Source: Sphaeramia orbicularis (taxonomy: Eukaryota > Chordata > Actinopteri > Kurtiformes > Apogonidae). From it: a stretch of DNA of 64,000 bases. Location: contig NC_043967.1 in the NCBI RefSeq assembly GCF_902148855.1, positions 34,871,897-34,935,896 of the forward strand, in the 5' to 3' direction. The notes beneath the pieces are model-generated. The model was given only the letters and a program-made list of their open reading frames with translations. It was not told the origin of the DNA and made no database searches. Position numbers and translations under genes: made by a program. Below, in pieces: positions 24,472 through 37,376 of this stretch (the stretch's first letter is position 1; every line of letters starts with the position of its first letter).

Positions 24472-27400
24472 TGGAGGGTAAAAACATGATTCACTGGCTA
24501 AGTTATATACCCACCTTTGATTCGGTGACTTCTTGATGACTCTGGAGATATACAGAGATACAGATATTTCCATTCTGTCCACTTAAGGTCAGAGGTCAAT
24601 GTCTGTGGGGTGGGGTGGGGGGGGGGTTCATTTATCATTCCATTTATTAAAACAACAAAAAATCTAATCTCCTCATCCTCATCTCACCTCCTTTTTACTG
24701 CTTTCAATATCTTTCTACAAATTCTAATCTAATATCTGACTGCTCTCCTTAATGAAAGTCGACTGGCTTCAGCTGCTGTAATACTACTCTTGATGTGCCA
24801 TGCCTAAACTTTCATCTGTCATGTCATAAATAAATGAGAAAATCTATCTAGGTCATGGCGTTCTTTCAGACTGTCACAGGAGGGCGCCAAACATTGATTA
24901 AAAAAAAAAAAAATACTAGTCACAACAATGATTATTTTTGACATCTATTTATTTTTTTAACCAATCAGTAAAATCACACCAAATAAAAGGCGAATCCCTT
25001 ATACATAATATATAAAATAAATAACATTTATTCAGTAAAGCTGTGAGTACAATGTGACCACGGGGATCAGAAGCTGAAGTTTTGTCTGATTCTGTTGGTT
25101 TGATCCTTAAAGAGCTGTGTTTATGTATGTGTACACAGCATGAAACACACTATCAATAACTGAAATAGAGAGGCTTGGCCTGAATTGGTAATCATTATTT
25201 TCATCATCACTGAGGATGAACACTGCTTACACATCTACAGTCTGTAAGATTACAAATATTGTAGTTGTATTCATTTATTATTATTATTATTTTTTTTTTT
25301 TTAGCTATGCATCATATATAATGGTGGATATAAAGGAGTCTACTAATGGAGGGATAGGAAAATGGCTTATTTGATCCCATGGAGTTAGTCCTTAAGGTTC
25401 TACTTCTTCTTGTCTTTCCATAGTTGTCCTTTAAAATTAAACTGGTTCTCTCCAATTCTTTCACGGATGGATGCCTTCTTTACACTGAGCAGTGCAACAA
25501 TCCAGGAATGGGAAACATGCCCACTGAGGAATGGTTTGCTAACAGCACAGTATTAACACACAAATTTTACATTATTTTACAGTTTAACCCTGTTTAAAGG
25601 ACAGACATAACATGTGATAGGTAGTTGTGACACAGTCAAAAGGTGAATTTAGATGTATCTGAAAGATGCAATATGTAACATTAGCATTTGTTTATGTTGG
25701 AGTCTGTTTTGTGCAAGAAAATAGTTCTTTATTTGCATTAACTCCATTTCTAAGCTAACAGTAGTCTTTATTGCCTGCATCGATGATAACAGCCAGTATT
25801 TTATTTTTAAAAAAAATCTATTTAGAGGCATTGTTATTCTTACCCCAAAGTTCTTAAGTGTGTCCGTTCTGCTCCTCTACAGCAGCAACAGTGCACAACG
25901 GCTAATACTGTTAGCTAATGTCAACAAATGACTGAAACCTGATTTGTTCCAAGTAGATGTAGAAATTCAGCTACATCCTGTCACCAGTATTTAACAACAG
26001 GGAAGTGAAATAAAATATTATTTTTGATTTAACTGGTAATAAAATAAAAGTGAAGCTAGCACTTATACTTAACAAAAGAGCTAACAGCAGCTAATATTGG
26101 CTAGCAACCTAACCACAGCTTACCACTGAGATCTAGTTATTGTCATATTCCCTTCACTCACTAAGAATTCATTTGAATGTTAAATTTTTATGCTAGTATA
26201 ATCAGCAAAGCAAATACATCATTATTTTATTGAAATATAAAACATATTCTATTCAGTAATCAGTAAAAAAATGTGACAGGAAGTAGCCCCATTTTCGCAC
26301 ATCTAGCAAAATAAAACCAGATTTGGGTAGTGACATCTGCTCTCAGCGCAACACAGACCCCACAATAAACATGATATAAGTACATGAGCATTTGCGAATG
26401 TTATGTATTGAACCTTTAATTTCAGTTTAAAAAAAAAAAAAAAAAAAAACATGGCTAGATTTGAGGATAGAGTATCCCAACCATGAAGTCCAGACCTGCA
26501 ATCAGAACATGAATCGCTAACATTTGATTGTCAAACAACCAAAAACACACCGAACATAGTATATTAAAATCTGCCTACGGCATGTGGTGCATTGGAAAAA
26601 GGCGTACAATGTAAAACAGCTGAGAAAAGTAAGAATAAAGGGATGGTGCATATGTTTTACAGTACATTCCTCACCATGAGTCTATTAACTCATCCACCCA
26701 TACAGGGTTAGCTAACTCACAGAAAACGTTATTTTGGTCACATGAAGCCAAAACAAACCCTGTAGACTAGATTGCAGTTTACAGTATCTGAGCAGGTGTT
26801 TTTTTTGGTGAGATGCTGGTGAATGATGAGTGAATAATGTGATGGGAGGTGAGGTGAGCTCCCACACAAAGTGTCCTGTAATCTATTGTACACTCCAAGG
26901 TTTTAAACACATGATTATTAGTCACTGTCGTCTAAAAAACCTCTGCAGATATGAACATGTAATGGTCATCTGTGTTAAAGGTTCTTACTGCCATGTTTAA
27001 AAGATATTGATAATGAGTATTTGCCCATGTATTTATTATAAATGCAGATTACACCATAAGCTTGCCTACAGTTGGTGTTAGTACCTCTGCCAAGAAGGTT
27101 ACGTAATCGGCTGCATCTGTTTGTTGTTTGTGAGTATTATTATGCAAAAATCTGACAATCTGTCATTTTCATGAAATGCATTCCATTCAATGTCACAAGT
27201 CAGTAAATCCAAAACACCCATGCTAATGCTATGTTCATGCTCCCCCTTACTGTGTCTGTCACATGTTAGCATACACTTGAGCTAACCCCTAGTTTTATTT
27301 TTACAAAGCTATGTTTGACAAAGAAAAATCTCTCAAATAGAAATTTAACATGACAAAACATGAGCTCTAATGGCAAAAATAAATATTACTCATCACAGCC

Positions 27401-29733
27401 TTAAAAATTATTTCCTGGCCACATACTTTTTGGAGCATTTATTAGTGCAGGTTGTCTCACCATTTTATTTTATTTTTCCACAGCATCGACAACATTAGCC
27501 TGCTCACAGTGGCAAAACACGACAGTTGTCTGCATCTGACAACCTTATGACTGGTGTGGGCATATTAAAAATAGCTTAATTACATATTTTAGTTTGACTT
27601 CTATGGGTTCTTGAGAACGTTTTAATTAGTATAAAATCTCGAGCTGATAATTTGGTTAGTTTAAAATGGTTAGCCTCTGTGGCCCTCTAAATTGAAAATG
27701 TGTTTATGAAAATAATTTCTTAAATAGCCTCTGGATTCCTCGAATTTCCCCCTTTACCTATTATTTCGAGAAAGCAGTGAATAAAAATAATTTGTATCTA
27801 ACTATAGTAGTGGGACAAAATCTGGCTGTTGATGCTATTATATGCAACATACTTGATTTACATTAATTTCAGCAACTTAAAGGTATAATGTGTAACATAT
27901 GGGAAGAAACTTGTACACATGCATTGATGACATTTTTTGTTCTGAATAGTGTAATCTTTGCCCTCAGGTCCAGCCTAAAGCACTGTTAGTCTTGGCCAGA
28001 GTAGGACTTTGTTTACATTTTTATTTTATTTTATTAGATTTAGGGACAATGGATCATAATGTACCCAAAAAAGCCCTTTCCCTTGGTTCTATGTAGAGTA
28101 TTTGGGCTGAATATTTATAAAAATCAAAAGATGACATTTATGCTCACTCCTGAGGACCTCATTCTTTGTTTTCTGTTACTCTACAGTGCTAACAGTATGC
28201 AATGCTAGCTACTGTTAGCATACAATTACGGTCACTAACATCAGGAAACACCTCTCAACACAAGACAGGCTTCAACACGAAGTTGTAAGTGAATCTGACA
28301 TATTGTGCCTGTGAAGTGAAGGCTTTAGCTTAATTCACAAAATGGAATTTTAGCTAAAACCACTTACTATTAGCATACTTAGCATAAAGCTTGACAGAGG
28401 GGAAAACTGTTACGGTTGTTACAACAGAACCAGAACTTTATGCTAAACTAGACTAATTTCCTTTCAGCTCCAACTCTATGTGTTTTGATCTTGGCATTAT
28501 TTGTTTTATTTAACACTACCTCCCAAAACTCAAAAAATGAGATGAATTATGGTGAGTATGTGTTAGCAGTGCATGTAGCTTCCTACTGTGAGTCTTGTCT
28601 GTTCAAGCAGAGTGAAACTTCACTATCAATTTCCCAACACCTTGGTACATGGTTTAAAAAAACATCATGTGGATCCACAGCACCCGGATTTCATAAGTTG
28701 GCATCCATCATTAACTCAGGCCTGAATGGGATATTGTTTGGATGGCATGAGCACTAAGTAAAAAAGATAGCTGTTTGCTGCACACAAACAGCAGCAGATG
28801 AAACTCAAACCCTGTTTGTTAATCAAACACAACTTTACTAATGCTGAGGAAGTCATTAGTCTGAGAGATGAACCTTCAATAAACTTGTCTTGTTGTTGTT
28901 AATGGTGAAACATCCAATGCTATAATACAAATATCTAAATGGAACAACCTACCTACAATGTTCTATCTTTATGTATACAGCTTAACTAGAAATCATCTTT
29001 TTTCTTTACAAAAACATTACTTATCTATTCACAAAATGATCTGATTTAAGTCATTTTGGCGTAAGTGCACATACAGCTTACATTAGCAGGAGAAGCGTGT
29101 TGCTTTAATATTGTGACACAAATTGTAGAGTGCACTGTGTCTGTACACACTATCGGTCAAATAGCTTTCAGTGACTTTTTAGCTTTCATCTTAATAGATT
29201 TCACCATTATTTACAATATTCCAGTCACGAGAGATTGCAGGCAAAGCATCGCACAAACTTTGACAGGTAGAAACCCACAATAGTGCCATATGAAATAAGA
29301 GTGATGCCAGACCACTTTAGTTAATTTACCTTCAGGATACTTAGTAGTCCATTAACTCCAGGGTGGGCGGTAAAGAGGAGTACTGGCTACAATCGAAACC
29401 CCGAGGCCCGTTCACCTCTGCACTCTTTCTGTGCTTCCTAAATCTAACAAGGCCCAAAACAGCTCGGCTCATGCTACATCACATGGACTCAGAGATACGA
29501 CGGTTTATATGACACACATCAGGATGTACACTTGCCCTCCATTAGAAAATAATCTCAGTTGTCAGTAGAACCCACACACAAAGAGGCCACAAAGCACAAG
29601 GTGAGGGGTGATGGACGGTGATATCACAGGATGCTGAGCCTGAGCGTGTCGACGGCAGGCTGTGAGACGAGGTGAGCTGTTTGTCGGTGGGGCGGCAGAG
29701 TGTTTAGACACAGGTTGACGAAACTGTTCTCAG
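24003..29733. other. Long stretch without a recognisable gene
   Basis: I see no conserved reading frame, exon pair or transposon of size here. A (TTA)n run lies at about 24438-24470, poly-A/T runs at 24900, 25290 and 26427, and a common fish repeat fragment near 27080. The stretch from about 25.0 to 29.7 kb is mostly unique, and a minus-strand AATAAA followed by T/A-rich sequence lies near 25030. It could be a long rab42 3' untranslated region, but nothing proves this. Confidence 0.4.
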
Positions 29734-32700
29734 TCAGCAGTGGCAGCCCTTTTCAGGAGCCGCGGTGGCTATCTCCTCGTCATCCTCGGCTGGGTACAGG
29801 ACTTTGGCGGTGAGGCCGCTTTTCACACCATCCCAACCGTCGCGGGTGACGATCTCCCCCATCTTCATCAGCTCGTAGATGTCTCGGGTCAGCAGCTCGA
29901 AGGCTCGGTCCACGTTGCTGTTGCACTTGGCTGACGTCTCCACATAGCGGATGCCAAGGTCCGCCGCAAGATGCTCGGCCTCGTCGCGGCTCACTTTGCG
30001 GTCCTTGTTGAGATCACTCTTGTGGCCGATGAGGATGTAGACCATATGGTGAGGCAGGATGTGCTCGCTCACCTCCTTGTGCCACTCCCTCACATGGTCA
30101 AAGGTCTTGCGATTGGTGAGATCGAAGACTAGCAGCCCGCCTACTGAGTTACGATAATATGATGTTGTGATGGATCTGTCAAGACAGATTAAGAACAAGT
30201 TAGAAACTGAAAGCAAAGACAGGAGTCTGTTGGTATACTTCCAGCTTTAAAGAATACAACAGTGTGGCTTTATACTAATCGAAAACCCCTGTAAGATCAA
30301 TATCTCTTAAGTGATTTTAGTCCAAGCCTATTCTCAAGTCTTGTCAGAGGAAATCTGAGGTCAAAAGATTTATCCAACTCAAATCTCTGTTGAGAGAAAG
30401 GTAAGACAAGTCTAAATTCCTCTCAGAACAAGTCATAAACCATGTTTTAATTATGTAACTGGTTTATCATGGTTTTATAGTGGGATATAATTTGAAGTGT
30501 CTAATGAGGATCATAACAGCGAGTTAAAGCTGCAGCTCTCTTTCTAATGCCTATTTAGAAATAATAACAGAATGACACAATATTGATGAAACAATGAAAA
30601 AATGACAAGAGTAGAGCCAATTTTTAGAGGATAAATGCTTCCTAAATACAGAAAACACACTAACAGCTGACAAAACTGTGCTTCAATACCAAGTTCTGAG
30701 CCACAGCCCATAAACCTTGAGAGATATTTACAGTAGCCTCTATAACATCCCATTCCACAACAAAGCATTGGCAGTTTTATAGGCTTAATTATCAGCAGGT
30801 TTGAGCTGAGATGGCCCAGTTCACACCAATGTACAACATCCTAGAAGACTTTGGACTTTTAACTTTAAATGACTTGAAGAAAGTTAAACCTGAGTTAGTA
30901 AAAAACACAAAAAACAAAAAAGGTAGGACAAGTGAAGTCAACTGTATACAGTATATTTTCTCTTGTCTTATATTACCCATCAAATAGAATCTATAATATG
31001 AGAGTAAGAGATAACAGAGAATGCTTCACCTTGTAAATCTGATGTAAATATGATTAGGTACAAAAACACTTCACAATTATACAGGATGGGGAAGCAAAAT
31101 TTACAATGAACATTTAGTTGTTTTTTCTCAGCAGGCACTAGGTCAATTGTTTTGAAACCAAACATATATTGATGTCATAATCATACCTAACACTATTATC
31201 CATACCTTTTCAGAAACTTTTGCCCATATGAGTAATCAGGAAAGCAAACGTCAAAGAGTGTGTGATTTGCTGAATGCACTCGTCACACCAAAGGAGATTT
31301 CAAAAATAGTTGGAGTGTCCATAAAGACTGTTTATAATGGAAAGAAGAGAATGACTATGAGCAAAACTATTACGAGAAAGTCTGGAAGATACTATTAAAG
31401 AAGAATGGGAGAAGTTGTCACCCGAATATTTGAGGAACACTTGCACAAGTTTCAGGAAGCGTGTGAAGGCAGTTATTGAGAAAGAAGGAGGACACATAGA
31501 ATAAAAACATTTTCTATTATGTCAATTTTCTTGTGGCAAATAAATTCTCATGACTTTCAATAAACTAATTGGTCATACACTGTCTTTCAATCCCTGCCTC
31601 AAAATATTGTAAATTTTGCTTCCCCACCCTGTATATGACACTTTCAGTTTAACCAGTTAAATCCTGGGGCATTTGTTTCTAGTCAGACTTATTTCAATGT
31701 AACACAAAATAATGGATTAGCCGATAGCAGCAGTTTCTTAATATGATCAGAAAACAGTGAAGTTAAGACAAAATTTGCAATCATCACTTCATAATACGAT
31801 CTGTATTTTTGCTGTTCTTTGGCTCATTTAGTGAGATTTAGCAGTAGAGAAATAATACTTGTACTGTCGGATCTGCTTAGTGTTAGCTTAGCGGTGCACG
31901 GTTTGTTGCATTGGCCTTTTGTTTTATTAAATTATTCGTGACAAACGCTGGTCTCAGCTTGTTTTAAATATCTGTCCTTTTGTTTGCATTGTGCTCTGTT
32001 TTCCGACAATTGGTTTTGCTGAGCCTTTAGCGGACATTCTTCTGGTTTTGTGGATGTACTATTGGCCACACCAAACTATAATCCACACCCATCCCACCTC
32101 CAACGTCTCACCATCGATTCATTGATGTCAAGATTACGTGCAGCAGCTCTATTTCCTTCTTTGACAGCCCAGATCGATAGTTAGTCCGGAAAACATAAAT
32201 TATGCTGCGTTTCCGCTACGTGGTATCGGCTTGACTCGACCTTTTTGCATTTCCATTACAAAAAAGGACCTGGAATCTTGTACCCGGTACTAGTTTTTTG
32301 GCATCACCTTCACCGAGGTTCAAAGACTAAGGCCCAGGTACTGAAATGTGATGTGTAAACACTGCAGACCACTGATTGGTCTCTGTGACCCACCATTTTA
32401 CAAAAAACAGATGTGGAAGTTTACAGTAAATATAGCGGTAGGTTAATCCACATGATGACAGCCCGCAAAACTACACCATGGTTTGTCGAGGAGATTCAGA
32501 CGCAAAAATTCAGTATGAGCTTGACGAGACAACACGCAACGAGCAAGTTTATCCGCAACTCTCTGAGTAGACGACACGGAAGTAACACGCCGCATCACTA
32601 TGACGTCCAGTAGGGTGGTCCAACAATCATGGTAAGAAATAAAGTTTCAGATAACCTCAATTAGAACCCTGCATTAGGTTTTGGCATTCAAAAGATGATT

Positions 32701-34802
32701 TAGGAAAAAATTGGAAGAAAAAGGAGATGTTTTAGAGGTTGCACATTGACATTCTGTGACTCCAGTGTGACACAAGAGCAGAAGCAGCTGATGGTTCACA
32801 ACATGATGGAAAATGAAGGTTCAGAAGTTCCACTGAAGCGTTGGGATGCCCTTAATCCATCAGATTCTGAAGGGAAGCAGATCAGGGATTTTGTCTCCAC
32901 CAGCACCATGTGTTTCTTTGAAACTTTGGATCTGCCACAAACATTCTTCAGAATTCCTCCAGAAGACTGGGCTGATGATGCAGACTTTCAGAAGGCTGCT
33001 AAAACTGTGCATTCCAGAAAAGTTGTCAGTGATGTTGCTGACAGAGGGGTGAAGCTTATTTGAATAATTTGTAATTTTATAGTCAAAATCAAACTGCACC
33101 TCACGTAAAAATGTTACTTAGAAAGTCCAGCAACCACTGTTGCTTTATTGAAATTACAAAAAATGTTCCTGTGTTCTTTGACAACTTGTTGCCAGTACTG
33201 TTTGTGATCTTCATTTTTTGTTTGGCTACAGTTGAAGTCTTGAATATGCCTTATTCATTTGGTTAGTTATGTTATAGTATATAGAGCAATCTGCACGTGT
33301 CTTGTGCAACCTCTAAATATTAATTAATTTGCATAAAATTTGGACCGAAGTAATTTGGCCAGATATGGAACCAAATGCAGGGTTCTAATCCAGAGAATCT
33401 TAAAAACATTTTTTTTGGACCACCCTAACGTCCAGGTACTCTAAAGTCGCTAGTATCCTGTAATGAAAACGGTCTCCAGGAATAGGACCTAGTACCCGAG
33501 CAAAGTCGAGCCAAGTTGAGCCGGTTCCACATAGTGGAAACGCAGCATTAGCCACATCATTATTGAGCCATGGGTTCACAGCATGTGTAAAAAAACTAGC
33601 ATCTTATAGACCGGAAATTACGGTATAACGTGTGTAGGTTACCATGGCAACATAGACAGAAAGATGTTACTCATTACTCCCTCTAGTGGAATTACAAGAA
33701 AGGCCGGCAAAGGGCTAAAGGCTCAATTGTTGTAGATATGTAAAAGGACATACAAGCAGCATAAGAGGTACAATTTCCTCACAATATGATGCTAATTTTT
33801 GGATGTGTTAGAAATAAATATTACAAATAGCCTCTTTAAATTCTTGTGGTTGCAGTGTAATAGTTTTTGTCTGAGGAAGCACAAATGTCTTAATTTATGC
33901 ACATTGCTGACTTTGATTTCACAAGCACTCGTCACAGTCTGAGCAATGAAGACAGAAGTGCAAGAATTAAGTGTGTGAAGCCTGAAGGAAAACACCCTCC
34001 TCTGAAGCTTCAAAAGGGTAAGCAGATCTAAAAGCGGAGCTACTAGTCCAGACTGAAGGAGGTTTTAAAGGAAACTATCATTGACAGCAGAGACACATGA
34101 AACAGAACAAGCAACAGGGCCAAGGAATGCAAAAAAACCCCAAAAACCTGCATTTGGATATAGAGCTGTCATCACTGTTCTGCAGTCAAAATGTTACATT
34201 GGAGAATATAGAATGTCAGGGAACAGAACTGAGGCCTAAATATGAGGAGATGAGGAGGATGTCCATGCCCATCATCCGTGAATGGGTGCAGTGATGCAAC
34301 TCGGTTTTCACATATAGCCTTGGCAAGACCAGGGCATCACCAGATCAAGGCCTATATAATCATCTCCTGACCCTTTTTTTTTGTTTGTTTGTTTAATCAC
34401 ATCACACTGACTGAGGCCAAAGCTTTCGTTTAATTTAGAGGCTTTAATGTTAAGACACGACAGCAGGGCCTCTCCATTACTGAAATCTCACTGGTGAATT
34501 ACAGAAACATTCAAATCTAGCACTGATTTCTTTAAACAAAACATATTATCACGTTGTTTTTTTGTTTTGTTTTTTCCTATTTCTCACCTGAATCTCTCCT
34601 GGCCAGCCGTATCCCACAACTGAAGCTTTATTTTCACACCGGGCTCGATATCAAGCGATCGGGCATAAAAATCTACTCCGACCGTGGGATCCGCCACATC
34701 ACTGTAAATACCGTCCGTGAAACGCTTCAATAACGACGACTTCCCCACTGTCGAATCCCCGAGTAAGATGATTCTGAACTGGTATTGCCACATAATATCC
34801 AT
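29734..34802 (-). CDS. rab42: Rab42 small GTPase
   Basis: Membrane-traffic GTPase of the Rab39/Rab42 branch. Two exons, 34588-34802 and 30175-29734, are joined by a 4.4-kb GT-AG intron after residue 71 (split Arg codon), giving 218 residues. The P-loop GDSTVGKS is at 15-22, switch-I DPTVGVDF at 38-45, WDTAGQE at 63-69 with the catalytic Gln68, GHKSDL in place of the usual NKxD at 122-127, and ETSAK at 151-155. The C-terminus CHC is a double-geranylgeranylation signal. Rab39A/B are close relatives. [22 protein letters not shown] and the position beside gmeb1, as I recall for human RAB42, favour rab42. It transcribes away from the snoRNA host gene. Confidence 0.9.
31082..31632 (+). mobile_element. 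Internally deleted mariner-type transposon, copy 1
   Basis: Inverted ends CAGGATGGGGAAGCAAAATT and AATTTTGCTTCCCCACCCTG are flanked by TA. Inside, an N-terminal helix-turn-helix segment ([18 protein letters not shown]) runs directly into the last part of a transposase ([13 protein letters not shown], ending KEGGHIE) without the catalytic core. The copy at 43743 shares the same junction. It lies in the rab42 intron. Confidence 0.88.
32203..33547 (+). mobile_element. PIF/Harbinger derivative nested in the pogo element
   Basis: The ends TGCTGCGTTTCCGCTACGTG and CACATAGTGGAAACGCAGCA are inverted repeats flanked by TTA, the Harbinger target. Near 32480-32570 it keeps a decayed piece of the Myb/SANT-type accessory protein (WFVEEIQ, then [12 protein letters not shown] in another frame). 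Without the hAT inside it is about 520 bp. Confidence 0.78.
32611..33427 (+). mobile_element. hAT element nested in the Harbinger element
   Basis: The ends are TAGGGTGGTCCAAC and TTGGACCACCCTA. A perfect 8-bp duplication ACGTCCAG (32603-32610 and 33428-33435) proves insertion into the Harbinger sequence. It contains an open frame of 105 codons at 32746-33063 ([20 protein letters not shown]) that I do not recognise with certainty; it may be a transposase remnant. Confidence 0.85.
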
Positions 34803-35040
34803 GGCATGACTTAAAGTGAGGAGGGGGATGCCAGTGAAACAAAGCCCTGAACGGCGGCGTGTTTACATGCGGAGCCCCCCCTGATCTGCGTCCTGCTGCT
34901 GCTGCCCCAGCCTTCTGCTCAGGAAGAGACGGAGCACAGACGAATCATGTGATACATTTACCTATGCTCTACTACGCCAGATATCACTACTATAAACCTG
35001 CTGAATGGGGCAATTGTGCAGTTGGAAGCGGACTGAGATA
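34803..35040 (-). promoter_or_regulatory. rab42: Probable rab42 promoter and 5' leader
   Basis: A GC-rich block (CTG/CAG-rich, around 34860-34935) lies directly upstream of the rab42 ATG, with no TATA box. The sequence TCATGTGA at 34945-34952 is a non-canonical E-box. The start site is not determined. The tandem array of the divergent gene begins about 110 bp further on. Confidence 0.4.
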
Positions 35041-35147
35041 AGCCGTGTTGGGATTTTAAGCCGAAACAAAACAGAATTCAGCTTATGTAAGATCTAACTT
35101 ATCCAGTACACAGCTGCTTATTGTTGTGGCACAAATTGGAGCTGTAG

Positions 35148-36770
35148 TTCCATCTAGAGAGGACATTCTGATCACCTGTTTATAATATTATCACTGTTTT
35201 GTAGTATTTCGCAACTGTTTATTTATTGACTGGGACTCAATGTGCGCCACTGTTAGAATAAACACAGGCCCAGAGTAAGCTGCTGTCCATGGTTCTGAAC
35301 TGTTTCCACCGTTTCCGGTAACGTTAAAAGTCAGAACAGACATTTAAAGTACATATTTTTGGCGCTAGGTTTTTCCAGATGCTAACTATGATACATAATT
35401 AATGTGAAAATATTTGTTTAGACTAGTGTAAATACAGCCGAGTGACTAAATAAACCACAGCAATAGTGATATTTAATAAAAGGAACTTTAAAATACATAT
35501 CCCATCATGCAAGTCGTTCACGTGAGCATAGCTAGCCAATAAGCATGAAGCAATGGACGTTTCCATCGAGAGAGGAAATTCTTTATCACCTATTTATAAT
35601 ATTATCATTGTTTTGTAGTATTTCGCAACTGTTTAGTTACTGACTGTGACTCAATGTGCGCCATTGTTAGAATAAACACAGGCCCGGAGCAGGTTGCTGT
35701 CCATGGTTCTGAACTGTTTCCATCGTTTCCGGTAACGTTAAAAGTCAGAACAGTCAGTTAAAGTACATATTTTTAGCGCAAAATTTTTCCAATGCCAACC
35801 ATGACGCTTAATTAATGTGAAAATATATGTTTAGACTTGTGTAAATACAGCCGAGTGATTAAAAAAAACCACAGCAATAGTGATATTTAATAAAAACGAA
35901 TTTTAAAATACATATCCCATCATGCAAGTCGCTCACGTGAGCACAGCTAGCCAATAAGCATGAAGCAATGGACGTTTCCATCTAGAGAGGACATTCTTTA
36001 TCACCAGTTTCTAAAATTATCATTGTTTTGTAGTATTTCGCAACTGTTTATTTATTGACTGGGACTCAATGTGCGCCATTGTCAGAATAAATACAGGCCC
36101 AGAGTAAGCTGCTGTCCATGGTTCTGAACTGTTTCCACCGTTTCCGGTAACGTTAAAAGTCAGAACAGACAGTTAAAGTACACATTTTTAGAGCTAAAGT
36201 TTTTTCCAAATGCTTACTATAACACTTAATTAATGTGAAAATACATGTTTAGACTTGTGTAAATACAGCCGAGTGACTAAATAAACCACAGCAATAGTGA
36301 TATTTAATAAAAGGAATTTTAAAATACATATCCCATCATGCAAGTCGCTCACGTGAGCATAGCTAGCCAATAAGCATGAAGCAATGGACGTTTCCATCTA
36401 GAGAGGACATTCTTTATCACCTATTTATAATATTATCAATGTTTTGTAATATTTAGCAACTGTTTATTTACTGACTGGGACTCAATGTGCGCCATTTTCA
36501 TAGTTCTGAACTGTTTCCGCCGTTTCCGGTAAGTCAGAACAGTCAGTTAAAGTACACATTTTTACTCTAAAGTTTTTCAAATGCCAACTATGACGCATAA
36601 TTAATGTGAAAATATTTGTTTAGACTTGTGTAAATACAGCCGAGTGACTAAATAAACCACAGCAATAGTGATATTTAATAAAAGGAATTTTAAAATACAT
36701 ATCCCATCATGCAAGTTGCTCACGTGAGCATAGCTAGCCAATAAGGATGAAGCAATGGGCGTGACGGCAC
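35148..36770 (+). repeat. Four tandem promoter-like modules between rab42 and the snoRNA host gene
   Basis: Four repeats of about 415 bp (the last about 370 bp) each end with the same block: ATCCCATCATGCAAG, an E-box CACGTG (35519, 35934, 36350, 36721), a CCAAT box and GAAGCAATGG. Other shared parts include TTTGTAGTATTTCGCAACTG and TGTTTCCACCGTTTCCGGTA. Only the last copy runs into a TATA box and start site. ATCCCATCATGCA resembles ZNF143/YY1-type elements. The unit has no open reading frame of note. Confidence 0.9.
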
Positions 36771-36810
36771 AGGCGTATATAACAGCACGCGGCCCCTCCT
36801 TTTACCTCTT
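36721..36810 (+). promoter_or_regulatory. TATA/TOP promoter of the snoRNA host gene
   Basis: In order: E-box CACGTG (36721), CCAAT box (about 36738), TATATAA (36776-36782), and a pyrimidine-rich start region TCCTTTTACCTCTTCTTGG about 25-30 bp downstream. A pyrimidine-tract (5' TOP) start is typical of vertebrate snoRNA host genes and ribosomal-protein genes. Start probably between 36805 and 36810. Confidence 0.75.
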
Positions 36811-37376
36811 CTTGGCTTCTATGAGGCGAGAATGGGACGGGACAGACTTTTCGGTAAGATATTATCTCGTCTTTAACTTAACTTTAATTAAATTATATAA
36901 ACATGTACGTAAGATATTTATATTCCTTAGTTTAATCTTTATTGGCTACTAAAAGTGCTGCTCAATAATGCCACAGGCCGATGGTGAGTGAGCTAACTTC
37001 TGCTAGCTTTAGCAACTTGAGCAAAGCTAAACACTCGAGGCGATTTAATGATGCATTGAGAATAAAACTGTTTATATGACTGAATAAAATGTAGATCGAT
37101 AGTTATGACGTGCTATTGATTTGACATAACTTATAGAGAATGCTACAGTTTTGTATGTTAGCACATAGCCTTCGCACCACGTGTCTGATCACCATGTTGG
37201 ATCTTAAAAATACAGCTGTAATTTTGCAGCTTGTAAACTCAGGTCTTTAAACTGACATGTTGAGTTAAACTAACCCTGTAGTGATTAAAGCTTTGGCCTT
37301 TGGTTAACAGTAAAAGTTAGACATTATAGCGTGTTTCCTTCTAGGTTGAAGTACATCAGCCAGAAAAACCCTTTGA

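Larger units (their letters stand above)
32057..33623 (-). mobile_element. pogo-type element, host of two nested insertions
   Basis: The right end ACCGGAAATTACGG is a pogo-type terminus next to TA at 33624. Read on the minus strand, its first 80 bases align with 12532-12610. Homology resumes beyond the Harbinger insert with AAAGAAGGAAATAGAGCTGC and ATCAATGAATCGAT, the HTH-coding part. The far end (near 32057) has diverged. The Harbinger element sits just after the block GTGGCTAA. Confidence 0.7.

Noticed and set aside
28485-28757. 90-codon plus-strand frame
   Set aside because: No domain, no splice partners and no promoter; expected by chance in 64 kb.
37047-37082. C/D snoRNA-like AATGATGC...CTGA in the long host-gene intron
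   Set aside because: The C box is off consensus, the distance is too short, there is no terminal stem, and it lies far from the 3' splice site.
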